A stretch of DNA of 64,000 nucleotides from Verrucomicrobiota bacterium (GCA_027493615.1 JAOSKK010000037.1:4514-68513), one strand, 5' to 3'. Positions 27,757 to 39,895 are shown, numbered from the stretch's first letter. Numbers and translations: made by a program. Notes: a model not told the origin generated them from the sequence alone.

Positions 27757-27856
27757 GCATCGCCCCTCGCCCTTCGCCCCTCGGACTTCGAATTCCGCCC
27801 TTGGCCCTTCACCCTTTGCCCTTCGTCCTCCGCCCTTCGCCCTTCCCCCGCCCTGC
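27757..27856. repeat. Pyrimidine-rich degenerate tandem repeat (CGCCCTTC)
   Basis: About 100 bp made of variants of CGCCCTTC, CGCCCCTCG and GGCCCTTCACC in tandem, on one strand only. It lies between the permease stop and the heparinase-like start. It could form a triplex or slippage tract. Confidence 0.7.
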
Positions 27857-27896
27857 CGTCTTGCCGCGGTCGGGAACGCATGGTAGCCCTGGCTCC

Positions 27897-29808
27897 ATGA
27901 AATCACGTGCCGCCCTCTGGCCTTCTCTCTTGCTCGGGCTCGTCGCCTCCGTCGGTGGAGCCCCCTCCTGTCGGCCGCCGAAGCCCCCGACGCGCTCAAG
28001 GTGCCGGCCGCCACGGAGATTCTCGCTACGCTCCGCACCCAGCATCCGCGCCTCCTGCTTTCGCCCGCTGCCCTCGATTCCCTCCGCCAGCGGGTCGCCG
28101 CTGTCCCCCAACTCCGCGAATGGCAGGGCAAGCTGCGCGACCGCGCCCAGCGCATCCTCAACGAACCCCCTCCCGCTACGAGATCCCCGACCGCCTCCGC
28201 CTTCTGAGCACCAGCCGCAGAGTCGTAGACCGCGTCTACACCCTCGCACTGCTGTTTCAGCTCGAGGGCGATCCGCGCTACGCCACGCGCGCCTGGGAGG
28301 AACTGGCCGCCGCCGCCGCGTTCCCTGACTGGAACCCACGCCACTTCCTGGACACGGCTGAGATGACGCACGCCTTCGCGATCGGCTACGACTGGCTGTA
28401 CCACCATTGGACCCCCGACCAACGAGATGAACTCCGCCGCGCCATGGTCGAGAAGGGCCTGAAGCCTGCCCTCGAAGTGCACCGGCGCAGTTCCGGTTGG
28501 CACCGCGTCCGCCACAACTGGAACCAGGTCTGCAACGGCGGCATCGGCATGGGCGCCCTCGCCCTCGCCGACGTCGAACCCGCCCTGGCCGCCGAATTCC
28601 TCGCCGGGGCCATACCCTCGATCCATCTGGCCATGCGCGAATACGGTCCCGACGGCGCCTGGGCGGAGGGGCCGGGCTACTGGCGTTACGCCACTCAATA
28701 CAACGTCGTCTTCCTCGCCGCACTCGAGACGGCGCTCGGCACGGACTTCGGCCTTGGCGAAACCCCTGGCTTCCGCGAGGCGGGCCTCTTTCCGATCCAC
28801 CTCACCGGTCCCCTGGGGCGCACCTTCAACTATGCCGATGGCGGGGATGGCACAATCCGGTCCCCGGAGCTCTTCTGGCTCGCGCAGCGGTTCTCGGCCC
28901 CGGCCTATGCGGATTACCAGGCGCGCGTGGCCTCGCCTCAAGCCCTCGACCTCGTGTGGTTTCCGCCCGCGCCGCTGCCCGGCGCCGGCTCGCCCCTGCC
29001 CCTGGACCGCTACTTCCGCGGCGCCGAGGTCGTCACCCTGCGCAGCGCCTGGGATCAGCGCGAGGCGGTGTTTGTCGGCTTCAAGGGCGGCGACAACCAG
29101 GCCAACCACAGCAACCTGGACCTCGGCACCTTCGTGCTCGACGCGCTGGGCGAACGCTGGGTCGTGGATCTCGGGGCGGACGACTACAACCTGCCCGGCT
29201 ACTTCGGGAAACAGCGCTGGACCTACTACCGGCTCCGCGCCGAAGGACACAATACCCTGGTCCTCAACCCCGGCGCCGAACCGGATCAGGCCCCCACCGC
29301 AAAGGCCGCTGTCACCCGGTTCAGCTCCACTCCCCACCAGGCCTCCGCCGTAGTGGACCTCACCGCGGCCTATGCCGGCCACGCCACTTCCGTCCGGCGC
29401 GGCGTCGCCCTCCGCGAACGCGACTCACCCGCCGCTCATGTGGTCGTCCAGGACGAAATGGAATCCGCCGAACCCGTCGACTTGTGGTGGTTTCTGCACA
29501 CCCCGGCAGAAGTCGAACTGGGCTCGGACGCCCGTGTCGCCACCCTCGAGCGTGGCGGGAAGCGCCTCCGCGCCCTCCTGCTCGAACCACCTCAGGCCCG
29601 GTTCACCGTCCGCGAGGCCGGCCCTCTCCCCAACAGCCCCCAGCCGGACCGCCAGAATCCCAACACCGGCATTCGCAAGCTCGCCATCCACCTGCCCGAC
29701 ACCACCCGGTTGCGCCTCGCTGTCCACCTGCAACCGGTACTCTCCGGCGCCGTATCTCCAGCGCCCGCCTTGCCCATAGAACCCGCGCAGCCGCTGCGTG
29801 ATTGGTGA
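27897..29808 (+). CDS. Heparinase II/III-type polysaccharide lyase (two frame breaks)
   Basis: About 637 aa, secreted. The signal peptide MKSRAALWPSLLLGLVASVGGAP is in frame 1. Adding a C at 27961-27965 gives LLSAAEAPDALKVPAATEILATLRTQHPRLLLSP; adding a C at 28166-28170 gives SRYEIPDRLRLLSTSRRVVDRVYTLALL. The alpha/alpha toroid contains TAEMTHAFAIGYDWLYHHW and WHRVRHNWNQVCNGGIGMGA (conserved Asn/His). The C-terminal beta-sandwich is the heparinase II/III domain, with GFKGGDNQANHSNLDLGTFV and GERWVVDLGADDYNLPGYF. The family cleaves uronic-acid polysaccharides (heparin, alginate, others) by beta-elimination; the substrate is not defined here. Confidence 0.88.
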
Positions 29809-30494
29809 GCCCGTCCGGGGATGGTTCCCCGCTGCCCACGCGGAGGATTCCCCACCGCCCGTGACGGGTGGCCGTCGGTCCCTCGCAGGCGCCGACGTGA
29901 GGAGGCGAGGTGCGAAGGGAAGAAGATCGGTGACCGACGGCGCCAAAGCGGTTCAACCCGTTTCGCCCCCCCGCGGAGAAATGGGGTACAGGCGCGACGC
30001 ACCTCAAGCCCTCGATGCACAATCGACGTACGTGGTTTTCTCGAGGACGTGTGGCGTGTCAGTGCCTGACGCCGCCGTCACCGATGGCATCGAGGATTCA
30101 AGGCCTCGATGCCGCAATTGTCAACCCGCCCGACGATCCCCTGATGTCCTCTCCGCTCCCTTGCTTCGCCCCGCCCGGCGCAGTCTTCGCGGGACACCCG
30201 CCGGGTTCGATCTCCGGGCAGACACCGGTCACTAGCAGATCCCATTCCAACACGCCCCCTCGATTGCCAGGCTCCGACGTCGCGAGGGCTACCCGCAGCT
30301 CTCACCCGGTCGGCAGCTCCAATACCCTCGGGACGCACCAGCCGCCGACCTCCGGCCACCGCCCAACTTGGACAGCACTTCGAGTTTGCATTACTCTTGC
30401 CCACCGTGTTAGACCGCCTCAACACCGTCGGCCGCCCCTCACCCCACGGCCCGGCGGACCGGGTCCGGGCGGCACACAAAGTCTTTGCCAAACT
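29809..30494. other. Intergenic stretch with one repeat arm
   Basis: 686 bp between the lyase and the glycosyltransferase. It holds one arm of element C (GGCGCCGACGTGAGGAGGCG at 29887-29906). A frame opening with MHNRRTWFSR at 30015 resembles a Tat leader but soon dissolves into non-coding sequence. No gene can be supported. Confidence 0.5.
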
Positions 30495-31832
30495 GTGAAC
30501 ATCGTTCAAATCACCCCGGGCACGGGGGCATGTATTGCGGCAACTGCATCCGCGATAACACCCTCGTCACCGAGCTGCGCCGGCTCGGCCACTCGACCCT
30601 CATGTTGCCGATGTACCTCCCGTTGACGCTGGACGACGCCAACACGAGCACCGGCGTGCCCATCTTTTTCAGCGGCATCAACGTCTACCTCGAACAGCGC
30701 GGCGCCCTCTTCCGCGCCCTGCCCCCGGCCTCCACCGCTTCCCTCGCCCAACCCTGGCTCCTCCGCCTCGTCGGCAAGTTCGCCGCCAAGACCCGACCCG
30801 CCGAGGTCGGCGACCTCACCATCTCCATGCTCCAGGGAGAACACGGCAACCAATCCCGCGAACTCGATGAACTGGTGAGCTGGCTCAAGGGCCAGACCCG
30901 ACCCGACGTCGTTTGCCTGTCCAACATCCTCCTCCTCGGCCTGGCCCGCCGTCTCCGCCAGGCCATCGGGTCGCCCGTGGTCTGCCTCCTCGCCGGCGAA
31001 GACAGCTTCCTCGACGCCCTCCCCGGCCCGCAGCGCGCCGAGGCCTGGAAGATCCTGAGCGACCGCACCTGTGACGCCGACCTTTACCTCTGCCCCAGCC
31101 GCTATTTCGCCGAGCGGATGGGCGAGCGGCTCCGCCTGGCTCCCCAGCGCCTCCGTGTTGTGCCCCCCGGCATCAACCTGGCCGGCTTCGAATCGCAAGC
31201 CGCCCGGAGCCCGGCCACCCCGTCGGCACCTGCGGTGGTGGGCTACTTCGCCCGCCTCTGTCGCGAGAAAGGTCTCGACTTGCTCGTGGGAAGCGTTCCT
31301 CCTGCTCAAGCAGCGCAACCGCGTCCCCAACCTGCGCCTCAAGGTGGGCGGTTACTGCGGCCCGGCCGATCGCCCCTTTGTGCGCGAACTCCACCGGCGC
31401 CTCCGCACCGCCGGTGTGCTCGGCGACGTCGAGTTCCATGCCAATCTCGACCGCGCCGCCAAGATCGCCTTCCTCAAGTCGCTGACGGTCTTCTCGGTGC
31501 CGGCTTCCTACGGCGAGGCCTTCGGACTCTACCTGATCGAGGCCCTCGCCGCGGGCGTTCCCGTTGTTCAACCCCGCACCGCAGCCTTCCCGGAAATCAT
31601 CGAGGCGACCGGGGGCGGCCTGCTGTGCGAACCGAACGACCCCGAGTCTCTCGCCGACGCCCTCGAGTCGCTCCTGCTCGATCCGACCCGGCTTCAGGCC
31701 CTGGGCGACGCCGGTCGTCAAGCTGCCCACGAACGCTACAGCGCCCGCCGCATGGCCGAGGAAACCCTCCGGGCCCTGAGCGAAGTGGCCCACAGCCGGT
31801 CGCCGGTCGCCTCCGCGACCGCTTCCGCCTGA
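30495..31832 (+). CDS. GT4-type glycosyltransferase (two frame breaks)
   Basis: About 445 aa from GTG 30495 (VNIVQITPGTGG). Adding a G at 30524-30528 joins it to MYCGNCIRDNTLVTELRRLGHSTLMLPMYLP. The N-lobe continues TISMLQGEHGNQSRELDELV and CDADLYLCPSRYFAERMGERL. Removing one G near 31288 joins GLDLLVEAFLLLKQRN to the donor-binding C-lobe, which ends with SVPASYGEAFGLYLIEALAAGVPVVQP (the E-X7-E motif of GT-B enzymes) and GLLCEPNDPESLADAL. It transfers a sugar from a nucleotide donor; the acceptor is unknown. Probably cytoplasmic or membrane-associated cell-envelope synthesis. Confidence 0.88.
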
Positions 31833-31914
31833 GCGCACCCCGCGGCACGTCGGGCGGGCAGCGCATCCGACACCGACCGTCCACGCCGCAACCCGGCCGG
31901 CCGCGCTTGCCCGC

Positions 31915-33291
31915 TCAGACCTGCGCCGGGTCCGGGTGCACCCAAGGCGCGCGATAAGGCCGCCGCAGCCGTTCGTTGGCCGCGTCGTCCCCGACGCAGG
32001 TGTGTGTCGCGGGATCCCACGTCAGCGTCCGGCCCAGTTCGAGGGAGGTGTTCGCCAGGAAACACGCGCTGCTCGAGATGTGCGCCTGCTCGATGTCCGC
32101 CACGGGCAGCTTCTGACCCCGCTGCTCGCGCGCCGCCAGGAAATTGCGCCAATGCCCCCGCATGGCCGACGCCACGTGGCGTTCGAGGTCCTTCTCCGTC
32201 CGATCCTCCGGATACTGGTCGTACTCGAGCAGGGCCTTGCGGGTGCGCTCCGGCTTGTCCGTCCCCACCGGGATGAAGTCGTAGCGAAACACGCTGGCCT
32301 TGAGCGTGCCTTTCTCGCCATAGATCGTGCCAAACCACTGGAAGTCCGGATCCGGCTCGGGCGACCGTCCCCACGTGCGGTGGTTCCAGGTCACGTTGAA
32401 GTCGTCGTACTCGAACAGGGCCGTCTGGGTGTCGCTGATGTTCGCGCGGCTGGCCCGGTCGTTGAGGATGCCGCCCCACGACGTGATGCGTTTGGGCCAG
32501 CCGAGGTCCAGCAGCCAGCGGATCATGTCAAACATGTGGACGCACATGTCGCCCACGATGCCGTTGCCGTACTCCATGAACGCCCGCCAGCCCCGCGGAT
32601 GCTGCACCTTGGTGAAAGGCCGCCAGGGCGCCGGGCCGGTCCAAAGCTCGTAGTCCAGGTGCGCTGGCGGCGTGATGTCCGGGGCCGACGCCAGCGTGTC
32701 CCGGTTCCGCATGTGCCAGTAACAGCCGATCTCGACCCGCTGAATCTTGCCCAAGCGCCCCGCCTGGATGATCTCTTCCCGGGCCTCGAGCAGATGCGGC
32801 GTGCTGCGGCGCTGCGTGTTGACCTGGACGATCCGGCCGTACTTCCGGGCCGCCGCGACCATGGCCTGGCTCTCGACCACGTCCACGCCCGTCGGCTTCT
32901 CCACGTACACGTCCGCCCCCGCCTGCATCGCCGCGATCGCCGGCACCGCGTGCCAGTGGTCGGGCGTCGAGACCATCACCACGTCCACGTCCCGTTCGGC
33001 GATCAGTTTCCGAAAGTCACGGTAAAGCCGCGGCTTCTGCTTCGACGCCTGCCGTTCCGCGACGCGCTCCGCGGCGTCCGCCAGCATTTGCTCGTCCACG
33101 TCGCAGAGCGACACCACCTCGGCAGGAGCGACCTGGAGGAGGCGAAAGAGGCTGCTCTTGCCGTACCAGCCGGTTCCGATGAGGGCAACGCGGAGGGGTC
33201 GTTCAGCCGCGAACGTGGCGGGCAGGTACTGGACGGCGGCGGCCAGGGCGGCGACACGCGAGCTGGTCTGCAGAAAGGCGCGGCGATTCAT
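31915..33291 (-). CDS. Tat-exported Gfo/Idh/MocA family oxidoreductase
   Basis: 458 aa, intact. Twin-arginine leader MNRRAFLQTSSRVAALAAAV; Rossmann start LRVALIGTGWYGKSSLFRLL; DVVMVSTPDHWHAVPAIAAM; EKP motif in ADVYVEKPTGVDVVESQAMV; C-terminal domain with GNGIVGDMCVHMFDMIRWLL and FSA-type sheet strands. Same exported subgroup as 10558-11844, but the two are diverged, not a recent duplicate. Presumed action on sugar-derived hydroxyls in the periplasm. It is convergent with the glycosyltransferase; the 82-bp gap between them shows no palindrome. Confidence 0.92.
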   Translation of the reverse strand: MNRRAFLQTSSRVAALAAAVQYLPATFAAERPLRVALIGTGWYGKSSLFRLLQVAPAEVVSLCDVDEQMLADAAERVAERQASKQKPRLYRDFRKLIAERDVDVVMVSTPDHWHAVPAIAAMQAGADVYVEKPTGVDVVESQAMVAAARKYGRIVQVNTQRRSTPHLLEAREEIIQAGRLGKIQRVEIGCYWHMRNRDTLASAPDITPPAHLDYELWTGPAPWRPFTKVQHPRGWRAFMEYGNGIVGDMCVHMFDMIRWLLDLGWPKRITSWGGILNDRASRANISDTQTALFEYDDFNVTWNHRTWGRSPEPDPDFQWFGTIYGEKGTLKASVFRYDFIPVGTDKPERTRKALLEYDQYPEDRTEKDLERHVASAMRGHWRNFLAAREQRGQKLPVADIEQAHISSSACFLANTSLELGRTLTWDPATHTCVGDDAANERLRRPYRAPWVHPDPAQV

Positions 33292-33341
33292 GGGGGCTTG
33301 TTAAGCCACGCCGCGCTGGAAAAGGCAATCCCCGAGAAGGT

Positions 33342-33426
33342 TGGTGCGCGCGGCAGGACTTGAACCTGCACGGTGTTACCCACTAGAACCTGAATCTAGC
33401 GCGTCTGCCAATTCCGCCACGCGCGC
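33342..33426 (-). tRNA. tRNA-Leu (CAG), CCA encoded
   Basis: Reading the minus strand from 33426, the 7-bp acceptor GCGCGCG pairs with CGCGCGC, followed by A and an encoded CCA at 33342-33344. The D arm is TGGCGGAATTGGCAGACGCG. The anticodon stem CTAGA/TCTAG closes the loop TTCAGGT, anticodon CAG (reads CUG). A long variable arm (TGGGTAACACCG) identifies a class II tRNA. T arm GCAGGTTCAAGTCCTGC. 85 nt. Confidence 0.95.
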
Positions 33427-33445
33427 ACTGTTTAACACCAAAAGC

Positions 33446-33703
33446 TTACGACGACATCAACCATCGAGCCAGCACCTTCCCACCCCGCCTGCCATAGCTT
33501 CGGATGTCGGTGGCGTCAACCACGCCCCGAGTTTCCAGAAAGTCCTCGACGCCCGCAAGCGAAAGATTCGCGGCCTCTGGCGCCGGAGCACCCGAGAAGC
33601 CCGGCCAACCGTCGCTGCCCCATGCCCAGGCGGAACCGGAGAACGGCCAGGGGATGACGTAGCGGTGATCGACGCGTCGCAGTGCCAGGGGGCGAACACG
33701 CAC
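33446..33703 (-). other. Possible coding remnant, 85 codons
   Basis: A GTG-started frame gives HRYVIPWPFSGSAWAWGSDG and LSLAGVEDFLETRGVVDATD, ending YGRRGGKVLARWLMSS. The composition is protein-like (balanced, few arginine runs) compared with shadow frames, but I recognise no family and see no upstream continuation. It may be the tail of a decayed gene next to the tRNA. Otherwise the gap 33427-33808 holds nothing I can name. Confidence 0.2.
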
Positions 33704-33808
33704 TGAGGATCCCCTTCAAGACACTCCCCCTTTGGGCACAAGAAGGGACAGGCCGCTTCCCAAGCCCCGCGCCGATTGCTACCCTCGCCTCGCACGCCCG
33801 CATTCACG

Positions 33809-36651
33809 ATGACCACGCACTCTGCCAGCCGCCTCTCGCTGTTGTCCCTCGCCTTTGCGATGTCAGGCCTCCCATCCGCTGCCGCCCCGGCGTCCACCAC
33901 CGCGGCTGTCGCCTGGTCCTTCGACGCTCCCGGCAACCTCCAAGGCTGGCAACCCAATGCCCACTTTGCCAACGTGGCGGTCCACGACGGTCTGCTCGAA
34001 TGCGAGGCCGTCGGACCCGACCCCATCCTCGAACTCGCCGCGCCCCTGGATCTCCCCGCCCGCCCCTGGCAGTTCCTCGAAGCCCGCCTTCGCACCGACC
34101 GCGACGGCACCGGCGAGTGGTTCTGGAGCGGCACCCGCGAAGGCCGGTTTGGCGGCTTCTCCCAAGACAAGTCCACCCGCTTCCGCGTGCGCGGCGATGG
34201 TCAGTGGCAGACCGTCCGCGTGTTTCCCTTCTGGCAGAAGGAAGGTCGCATCGTGCGGCTGCGCTTCGATCTCTTTGACGGAGGGCGCTTCGCCATCGAC
34301 TCGCTGCGCATCGGCGAACTCACGATGCCAACTGAGGCCGAAACGCCCGGCTTCGTCTTCACCAACACCCTCCATGGCTGGCAACCGGTCGGCACGCTCG
34401 ACGTCACGCCCCGGCCCACGGCACTCGGACTCCGCGCTGGTGCGCCCGGCGCCTTTCTGCTCGCCCCGCCCCTCCGGTTCGAGGCCGAATCCCGGAGCTT
34501 CGTCTCGCTCGACCTGGCCGTGAACCGCGGCCAGCACGGCACCCTCCTCTTTGCCACGGATGCCACCCCCGGCCTGCATCGCTACACCTTCGCCCTCGAG
34601 TCCACACCCGGCCCCCACACGTACAACCTCGACCTCCTGGCGGCGCCGAACTGGCGTGGTCGGATCCTCGCCCTCGGTTTGGAGCCCAGCGACGCACCCG
34701 GCGCGGAGGCGGCGTTGTCCTGGCTCGAGGTCGGCTCCCAACCGCGAGGTGCCCCGCGCCTCAAGGTCCGGTGGTTCGGCGCCGCGGAGGCATTCCTGCG
34801 CGCGGGTCGTCCGGCGATCCTCGAAGCTGTTGTCGCCAACGTGGGCGCCACGCCCGTTACCAACCTTCAGGCGATGCTCGAGCTACCGCTCGGTCTCGGT
34901 GAGGTCGGTCCAGCGCCGGAACCGCGTCCCGCGACCTCACTCGAGTTTGAGGAAGAGATCACCTTCCGCTGGACCGTTCAGGCGGAACAACCCGGCAACA
35001 CGTCCGTCCAGCTCGCGCTTCGCGCCGCCAATGCCCCACCGGTCTTGACCCACTGCCCGCTCGTCTTCAGTCCGCCCTTGGATCTTCCTCCCACCGACTA
35101 CGTCCCCGAACCGGTGCCGGTGCGCGGCCCCTTCGAGGTCGGCGCCTATTACTTCCCCGGGTGGCGCAACGCCGGCCAATGGCAACCCCTCCGCGGCTTT
35201 CCCGAGCGGCGGCCCATCCTGGGCTGGTATCGCGAGGGGGATCCGGAAGTCGCGGACTGGCACATCAAATGGGCCGTCGAGCATGGCCTCACGTTCTTCG
35301 CCTACGACTGGTACTGGTCCGAGGGGTCGCGTCAGCTCGAACACGCGTTGCACGAAGGCTACTTCCGCGCGCGCTACCGGCACCGGCTCAAGTTCTGTCT
35401 GCTCTGGGCCAACCACAACGCCCCCGGCACCCACTCGCAGGAGGATTGCGTGGCGGTCACCCGGCACTGGATCACCCACTACTTCCGGCGCCCCGAACAC
35501 CTCACCGTCGCCGGCCAACCCATCGTCATCATCTTCAGCCCGCAACGGCTGACCGAGGATCTGGGCAGCGAAGGTGTGCGGCGGGCCCTGACCGCCATGC
35601 GAGAGGAGTGCCAGCGCGCCGGATTGCCCGGCCTCTGCCTGCTGGCGTGCGTCGGCGACGTCGGCGAAGCCCGCCGCGCCGCGGCCGAGGGTTACGATGC
35701 AGTCACCGCCTACACCTGGCCCGGACTCGGGATGACCGGCGAGGGCATGTTCGCGCCCTTCGCCACCCTCCTCGACGGCTACCGGTACCAATGGGACCAG
35801 CTCGAGAGCCTCGGCCTGCTCCCGCTCGTGCCGCCGGTCTGTGGAGGTTGGGACAGCCGCCCCTGGCACGGCGAAAACAACCTCGTCCGCTACGGCCGCA
35901 CCCCCGCGCTCCTCCGTCAACACCTCACCGACGCCCGCCACTTCCTGGAACACCGCCCCAGGGTCTCTGCCAGCAACGCCGCCGCACCCGCCACTGCCTG
36001 CGCCGTCGGGGAACGCGACGCCGCGTTGCGCCGACTCGTGTTGATCGAGGCCTGGAACGAGTGGGGCGAAGGCTCCTACATCGAGCCGCATCGCGAGTTC
36101 GGCTTCGGCTACCTCGACGCCCTCCGCGCCGTCTTCACCGACGCCACCCCCGACCACCTCGACTTCGCCCCGGCGGATGTGGGCCTGGGTCCGTACGACA
36201 TCCCGCTCGACGCCCCGGGACAAACCCGCTGGTCGTTCGACACCGCCGACGAAGGCTGGGGCAACGGTATGAACCTCACCGAAGCCCGTATCGAAGCCGG
36301 CGCACTCACCGCCTGGACCACTGGTCGGGACCCCGCGTTCTTCGGCCCCCGCTCCAGCTTCGGGCGCGCGATTTCCCGGCCCTCGAGCTCCGTCTGAAAC
36401 TCACCGCCACGAACGGCCTGCCCACGCAGGATGGCGCGCAAGTCTTTTGGCGAACCACCCGGTTGCCCGAGAGCGAAGCCACCAGCGTGCGGTTCCCCGT
36501 CGCCGTAGACGGACAGTGGCACGACTACCATCTGCCGGTGGCCGAGAGTGTCCGTTGGCGGGGGATCGTGACCCGGCTGCGCCTGGACCCCGTCTCGCGT
36601 CCAGGTATCGAAGTGGCGCTGGATGAATTGCGATTTGTCCCCAAACCATGA
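33809..36651 (+). CDS. Large secreted GH99-like (WbsX-type) glycan-active protein (frame-broken)
   Basis: 947 aa after repair. Start ATG 33809 gives a signal peptide (MTTHSASRLSLLSLAFAMSGLPSAAA). Residues 30-330 are two carbohydrate-binding-like beta-sandwiches (WSFDAPGNLQGWQPN..., VFTNTLHGWQPVGTL). The catalytic-like part runs FEVGAYYFPGWRNAGQWQ, WHIKWAVEHGLTFFAYDWYW, CLLWANHNAPGTHS and LVLIEAWNEWGEGSYIEPHR, the pattern of the GH99/WbsX-like domain (TIM barrel, endo-mannanase relatives). A third sandwich follows (WSFDTADEGWGNGMN). One missing base near 36360 shifts the frame before the last 95 residues. It overlaps the next gene by ATGA. Confidence 0.8.
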
Positions 36652-39600
36652 ACCTCACGCGCGCCCTCATGAAGACCCGTCTTCTCCTCGTCACCCTCCT
36701 GGGCCTCGGCCTCGCCGCCCACACCCAGAATCTCCTGCCCAACCCTGGCTTCGAGGCGGGCAGCACCCAGCCCAGCGGCTGGCGGTTGGTGGACGGCCCG
36801 GGGCAATGGGCCACCGCAACCTCGCCCGGCCCCGGGCGCGTCGTGCGCGTGCGGGGTGAAGGCGAGGACCAGAGTGTCTGGCGCACCGAATCCCTGCCGC
36901 TGCAGCCCGGCGGAGTTTACGCCCTGCGCTTTCGCGCCCGCCGCCTCAGCGAAGCGAGCGGCGGCACAGCCGTGGCCGGCACCAGCCGCATCAACCGCGA
37001 TTTCCCGCTCGACTTCCAGTGGCGCGAGTACGGCTTCATCTTCCGTCAACCGGACGACGCCTCCAGCGACTTCGTCCGCCTCGGCCAATGGCATGTGCGC
37101 GGGGAAATCGAATTCGACGATGCCGAACTGCTGCCTGCCCTGGCCAGCCACCGCGAATTCGCCGAACCCGCCGGCAGCCCGCCGCTGCAGCTTGGCCAGA
37201 ACGAGCACCTCACCCACGACCTCTACCGCTTCTCCCTCCAACTCGGCGGGCTCGCCGCCAACCTTCATCGCCCCCTCGAACGCAGCACCGCCAGCTTCAA
37301 TTCGGATCGCTGGGTGTTCTCCCCCGGTGCCCAGGTCGTGTACCGCTTCGCGTTGCCCGGCTTCCGGCAGACCAGCGCGCAGGTCCGCGTCGCCATCAAC
37401 CATCACGTCGCCGGCACCCTGCGCGTCGAGGCCAGTCGCGACGGTCACCAGTGGACCTCCCTGGGCGCGCTCGGCGCCACCGACCGTGCCGGCAACCTGA
37501 TCCTGCCCGCCGAACTGCTGCCCGCCACGGAGTGCTATCTCCGGTTGCACACCCCGGATCCAGACACCGCCCTCCAGGTCAACCATTGCGATTACGAGGC
37601 CCAGATCGATCCTCCCGCCCCCTACGAGGCCGCCGGCCAAACCGACTTCCTCGAGGTCAACCGCGGCGACCCGGCACTCGTCGTCAACGCCTTCCAACTC
37701 GATTCCCGCCGCGGCCAGGGCGAAATCCGGCTCAGCCTCCGTGCGGCCAACACCTCCTCCGCCCCCTCGCAGGCCGCGTCGCCTTGCAGGGCCCCACCGT
37801 GCGCACCGCCGCGCCCACCGCCCGGCCCTTCCGGCTCGAACCCGGCCAGGAAGCCGACCTGCGCTTGTCGGTGACCGCGAACGAACCTGGGGAACATGCG
37901 TTGCACCTCGAGTTCACCGCCGACAACGACCGCCCGCTCTTCAACGGCCGGACCCGCGCCCGGGTGAACCACCTCCACGATCCCCGGACCGGCTATCGCC
38001 TGGCTGGTTCTGGACCGCTCGACCTCTGGTGGTGCGAAAGCGGCTGGAAGGTTGGCCGGTCCAGCCAGCCCCCCACGGCAACCGCGCCCACGCAACCGGT
38101 CACTGTCACCGCCGCCCGCGGAGAATTCGAGGCCGCCCAACTGATCCTCCGAGCCGCCCGCGATCTTGAGCTGATCACCGCTCAGCCTGTCGCCTGGCAC
38201 GACGCGGGAGGCGAGCTCAGCCCGGTGGCCCTCCGACTTGAGGAAGTCGGCTATGTCCACGTCACCCTTCCCACCGACGCCACGTGCGAAGCCGATTGGT
38301 ACCCGGATCCCCTGCCTCCGCTCCAATTGCCTCGCACCCTCACCGCGCACCAGAACTTCCCGCTCTGGCTGACCTTCTACGTTCCCCGCACCGCGGCACC
38401 CGGACGGCACACGAGCGAACTCACCCTCGCACTCCGCGCCGGTCCGCACACCGAGACCCACCGGGTGCCCCTGGTCGTCGAGGTCTACGATTTCGCCCTG
38501 CCACGCGAAACCCACCTGCGCAGCGCCTTGGGCCTGGGCGCCAGTGCCATCAATCGCTATCACAAACTCACGAATCGCGCCGACCAGATCGCCGTCTTCG
38601 AGCGGTACCTCCACAACTTCGCCGAGCACCGCATCAGTCCCTACTCCTTCTACGACTACGCCCCCATCGACGTGCGCTTCGAAGGCGAAGGTGCCAACAA
38701 GCAGGCCCGCGTGGACTTCAGCCGGTTCGACGTCGCCGCCGCACGCTGGCTGGACGGCCGGCCAAGCGGCGGCCTCGCGGCTGATGCCGGTGAATCCCGC
38801 GCCAGCGACCTGCCCGGCCCGGGCGTCGGCAGCCCCTTCAATACCTTCCAACTCCCGTTGCGCGGCATGGGCGGCGGCACCTTCCACAGCCGCCACCTTG
38901 GTCAGCTCGAGGGTTTCCAGGAAGGGACCCCCGAGCACACCCGCCTGTTCCAGGACTACCTTGGCCAGGTGGAACGACACCTCCGCGCCCGAGGCTGGCT
39001 GGACCGCGCCTACACCTACTGGTTCGATGAACCCGACCCCAAGGATTACGAGTTCGTCGTCGCCGGCCAGCAACGCATCAAAGACGCTGCCCCGGGGCTG
39101 CGCCGCATGATGACCGAGCAACCCGAGCCCGCGCTCCTCGGCCACGTCGACATCTGGTGTGCCCTCACGCCGGAGTGGACCCTGGAAAAGGTCCGTGCCC
39201 GACGCGACGCCGGCGAGGAGGTCTGGTGGTACATCTGCACGGGCCCGAAAGCACCGTACCTCACCGAGTTCATCGACCATCCGGGCACTGAACTCCGTCT
39301 CTGGCCCTGGCAATCCTGGCAGTATGGCGTCCAGGGCCTGCTCATCTGGGCCACCCTCTGGTGGCACAGCCCGACCGCCTACCCGGACTCGCTGCAGGAC
39401 CCGTGGGAGGATCCCATGAGCTGGGTCAGCGGCTACGGCACCCCCGCCGGCACCCGCAGCCCCTGGGGCAATGGCGATGGCCGCTTCCTCTACCCGCCGC
39501 GTCGCAATCCCAACACCGCCACAACCCCCCGCCCTCGACGGCCCCATCAATTCGGTCCGCTGGGAGAACCTCCGGGACGGCATGGAGGACTACGAGTACT

Positions 39601-39827
39601 TCTGGCTCCTTGAACAGGAGATCCAGCGGCTCCAACACCCGACCCACGCGGGCGACAACCAGACCGTCAGCACCGAGGTCGCTTCCCTGCTGGCCGAAGC
39701 GAAACACCTGCTCCAGGTGCCGCACACTGTGTCGGTCGATTTGACCCGTTTCACCACCGACCCCCGGGAGATCCTGGCGCATCGGCACCGCCTCGCCCGC
39801 ATGATTGAGAGACTCCAGGGCCGGTAA
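36648..39827 (+). CDS. Secreted DUF4091/GH123-like glycan hydrolase (two frame breaks)
   Basis: About 1060 aa. The start ATG 36648 overlaps the previous TGA; an alternative ATG at 36669 begins MKTRLLLVTLLGLGL, a signal peptide. CBM-like domains follow (NLLPNPGFEAGSTQPSGWRL, DFLEVNRGDPALVVNAFQLD). After slips near 37760 comes VTAARGEFEAAQLILRAARD and then the DUF4091 barrel: VGYVHVTLPTD, RTLTAHQNFPLWLTFYVPRT, YTYWFDEPDPKDYEFV (acidic pair), VDIWCALTPEW and GLLIWATLWWHSP. After a slip in the C run near 39525 the end is SVRWENLRDGMEDYEYFWLL. These relatives of GH123 act on N-acetylhexosamine or other glycans. Coupled to the GH99-like gene. Confidence 0.82.
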
Positions 39828-39895
39828 GGAGCCTTGCCCACCCGCGCTACCCCCCGCTGCCCCGACGACTCCAGCCGGGAACCCTCATACCCGCC

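Noticed and set aside
30015-30240. Possible Tat-leader gene beginning MHNRRTWFSR.
   Set aside because: The resemblance ends after about ten residues in every frame; no domain or continuation is found.
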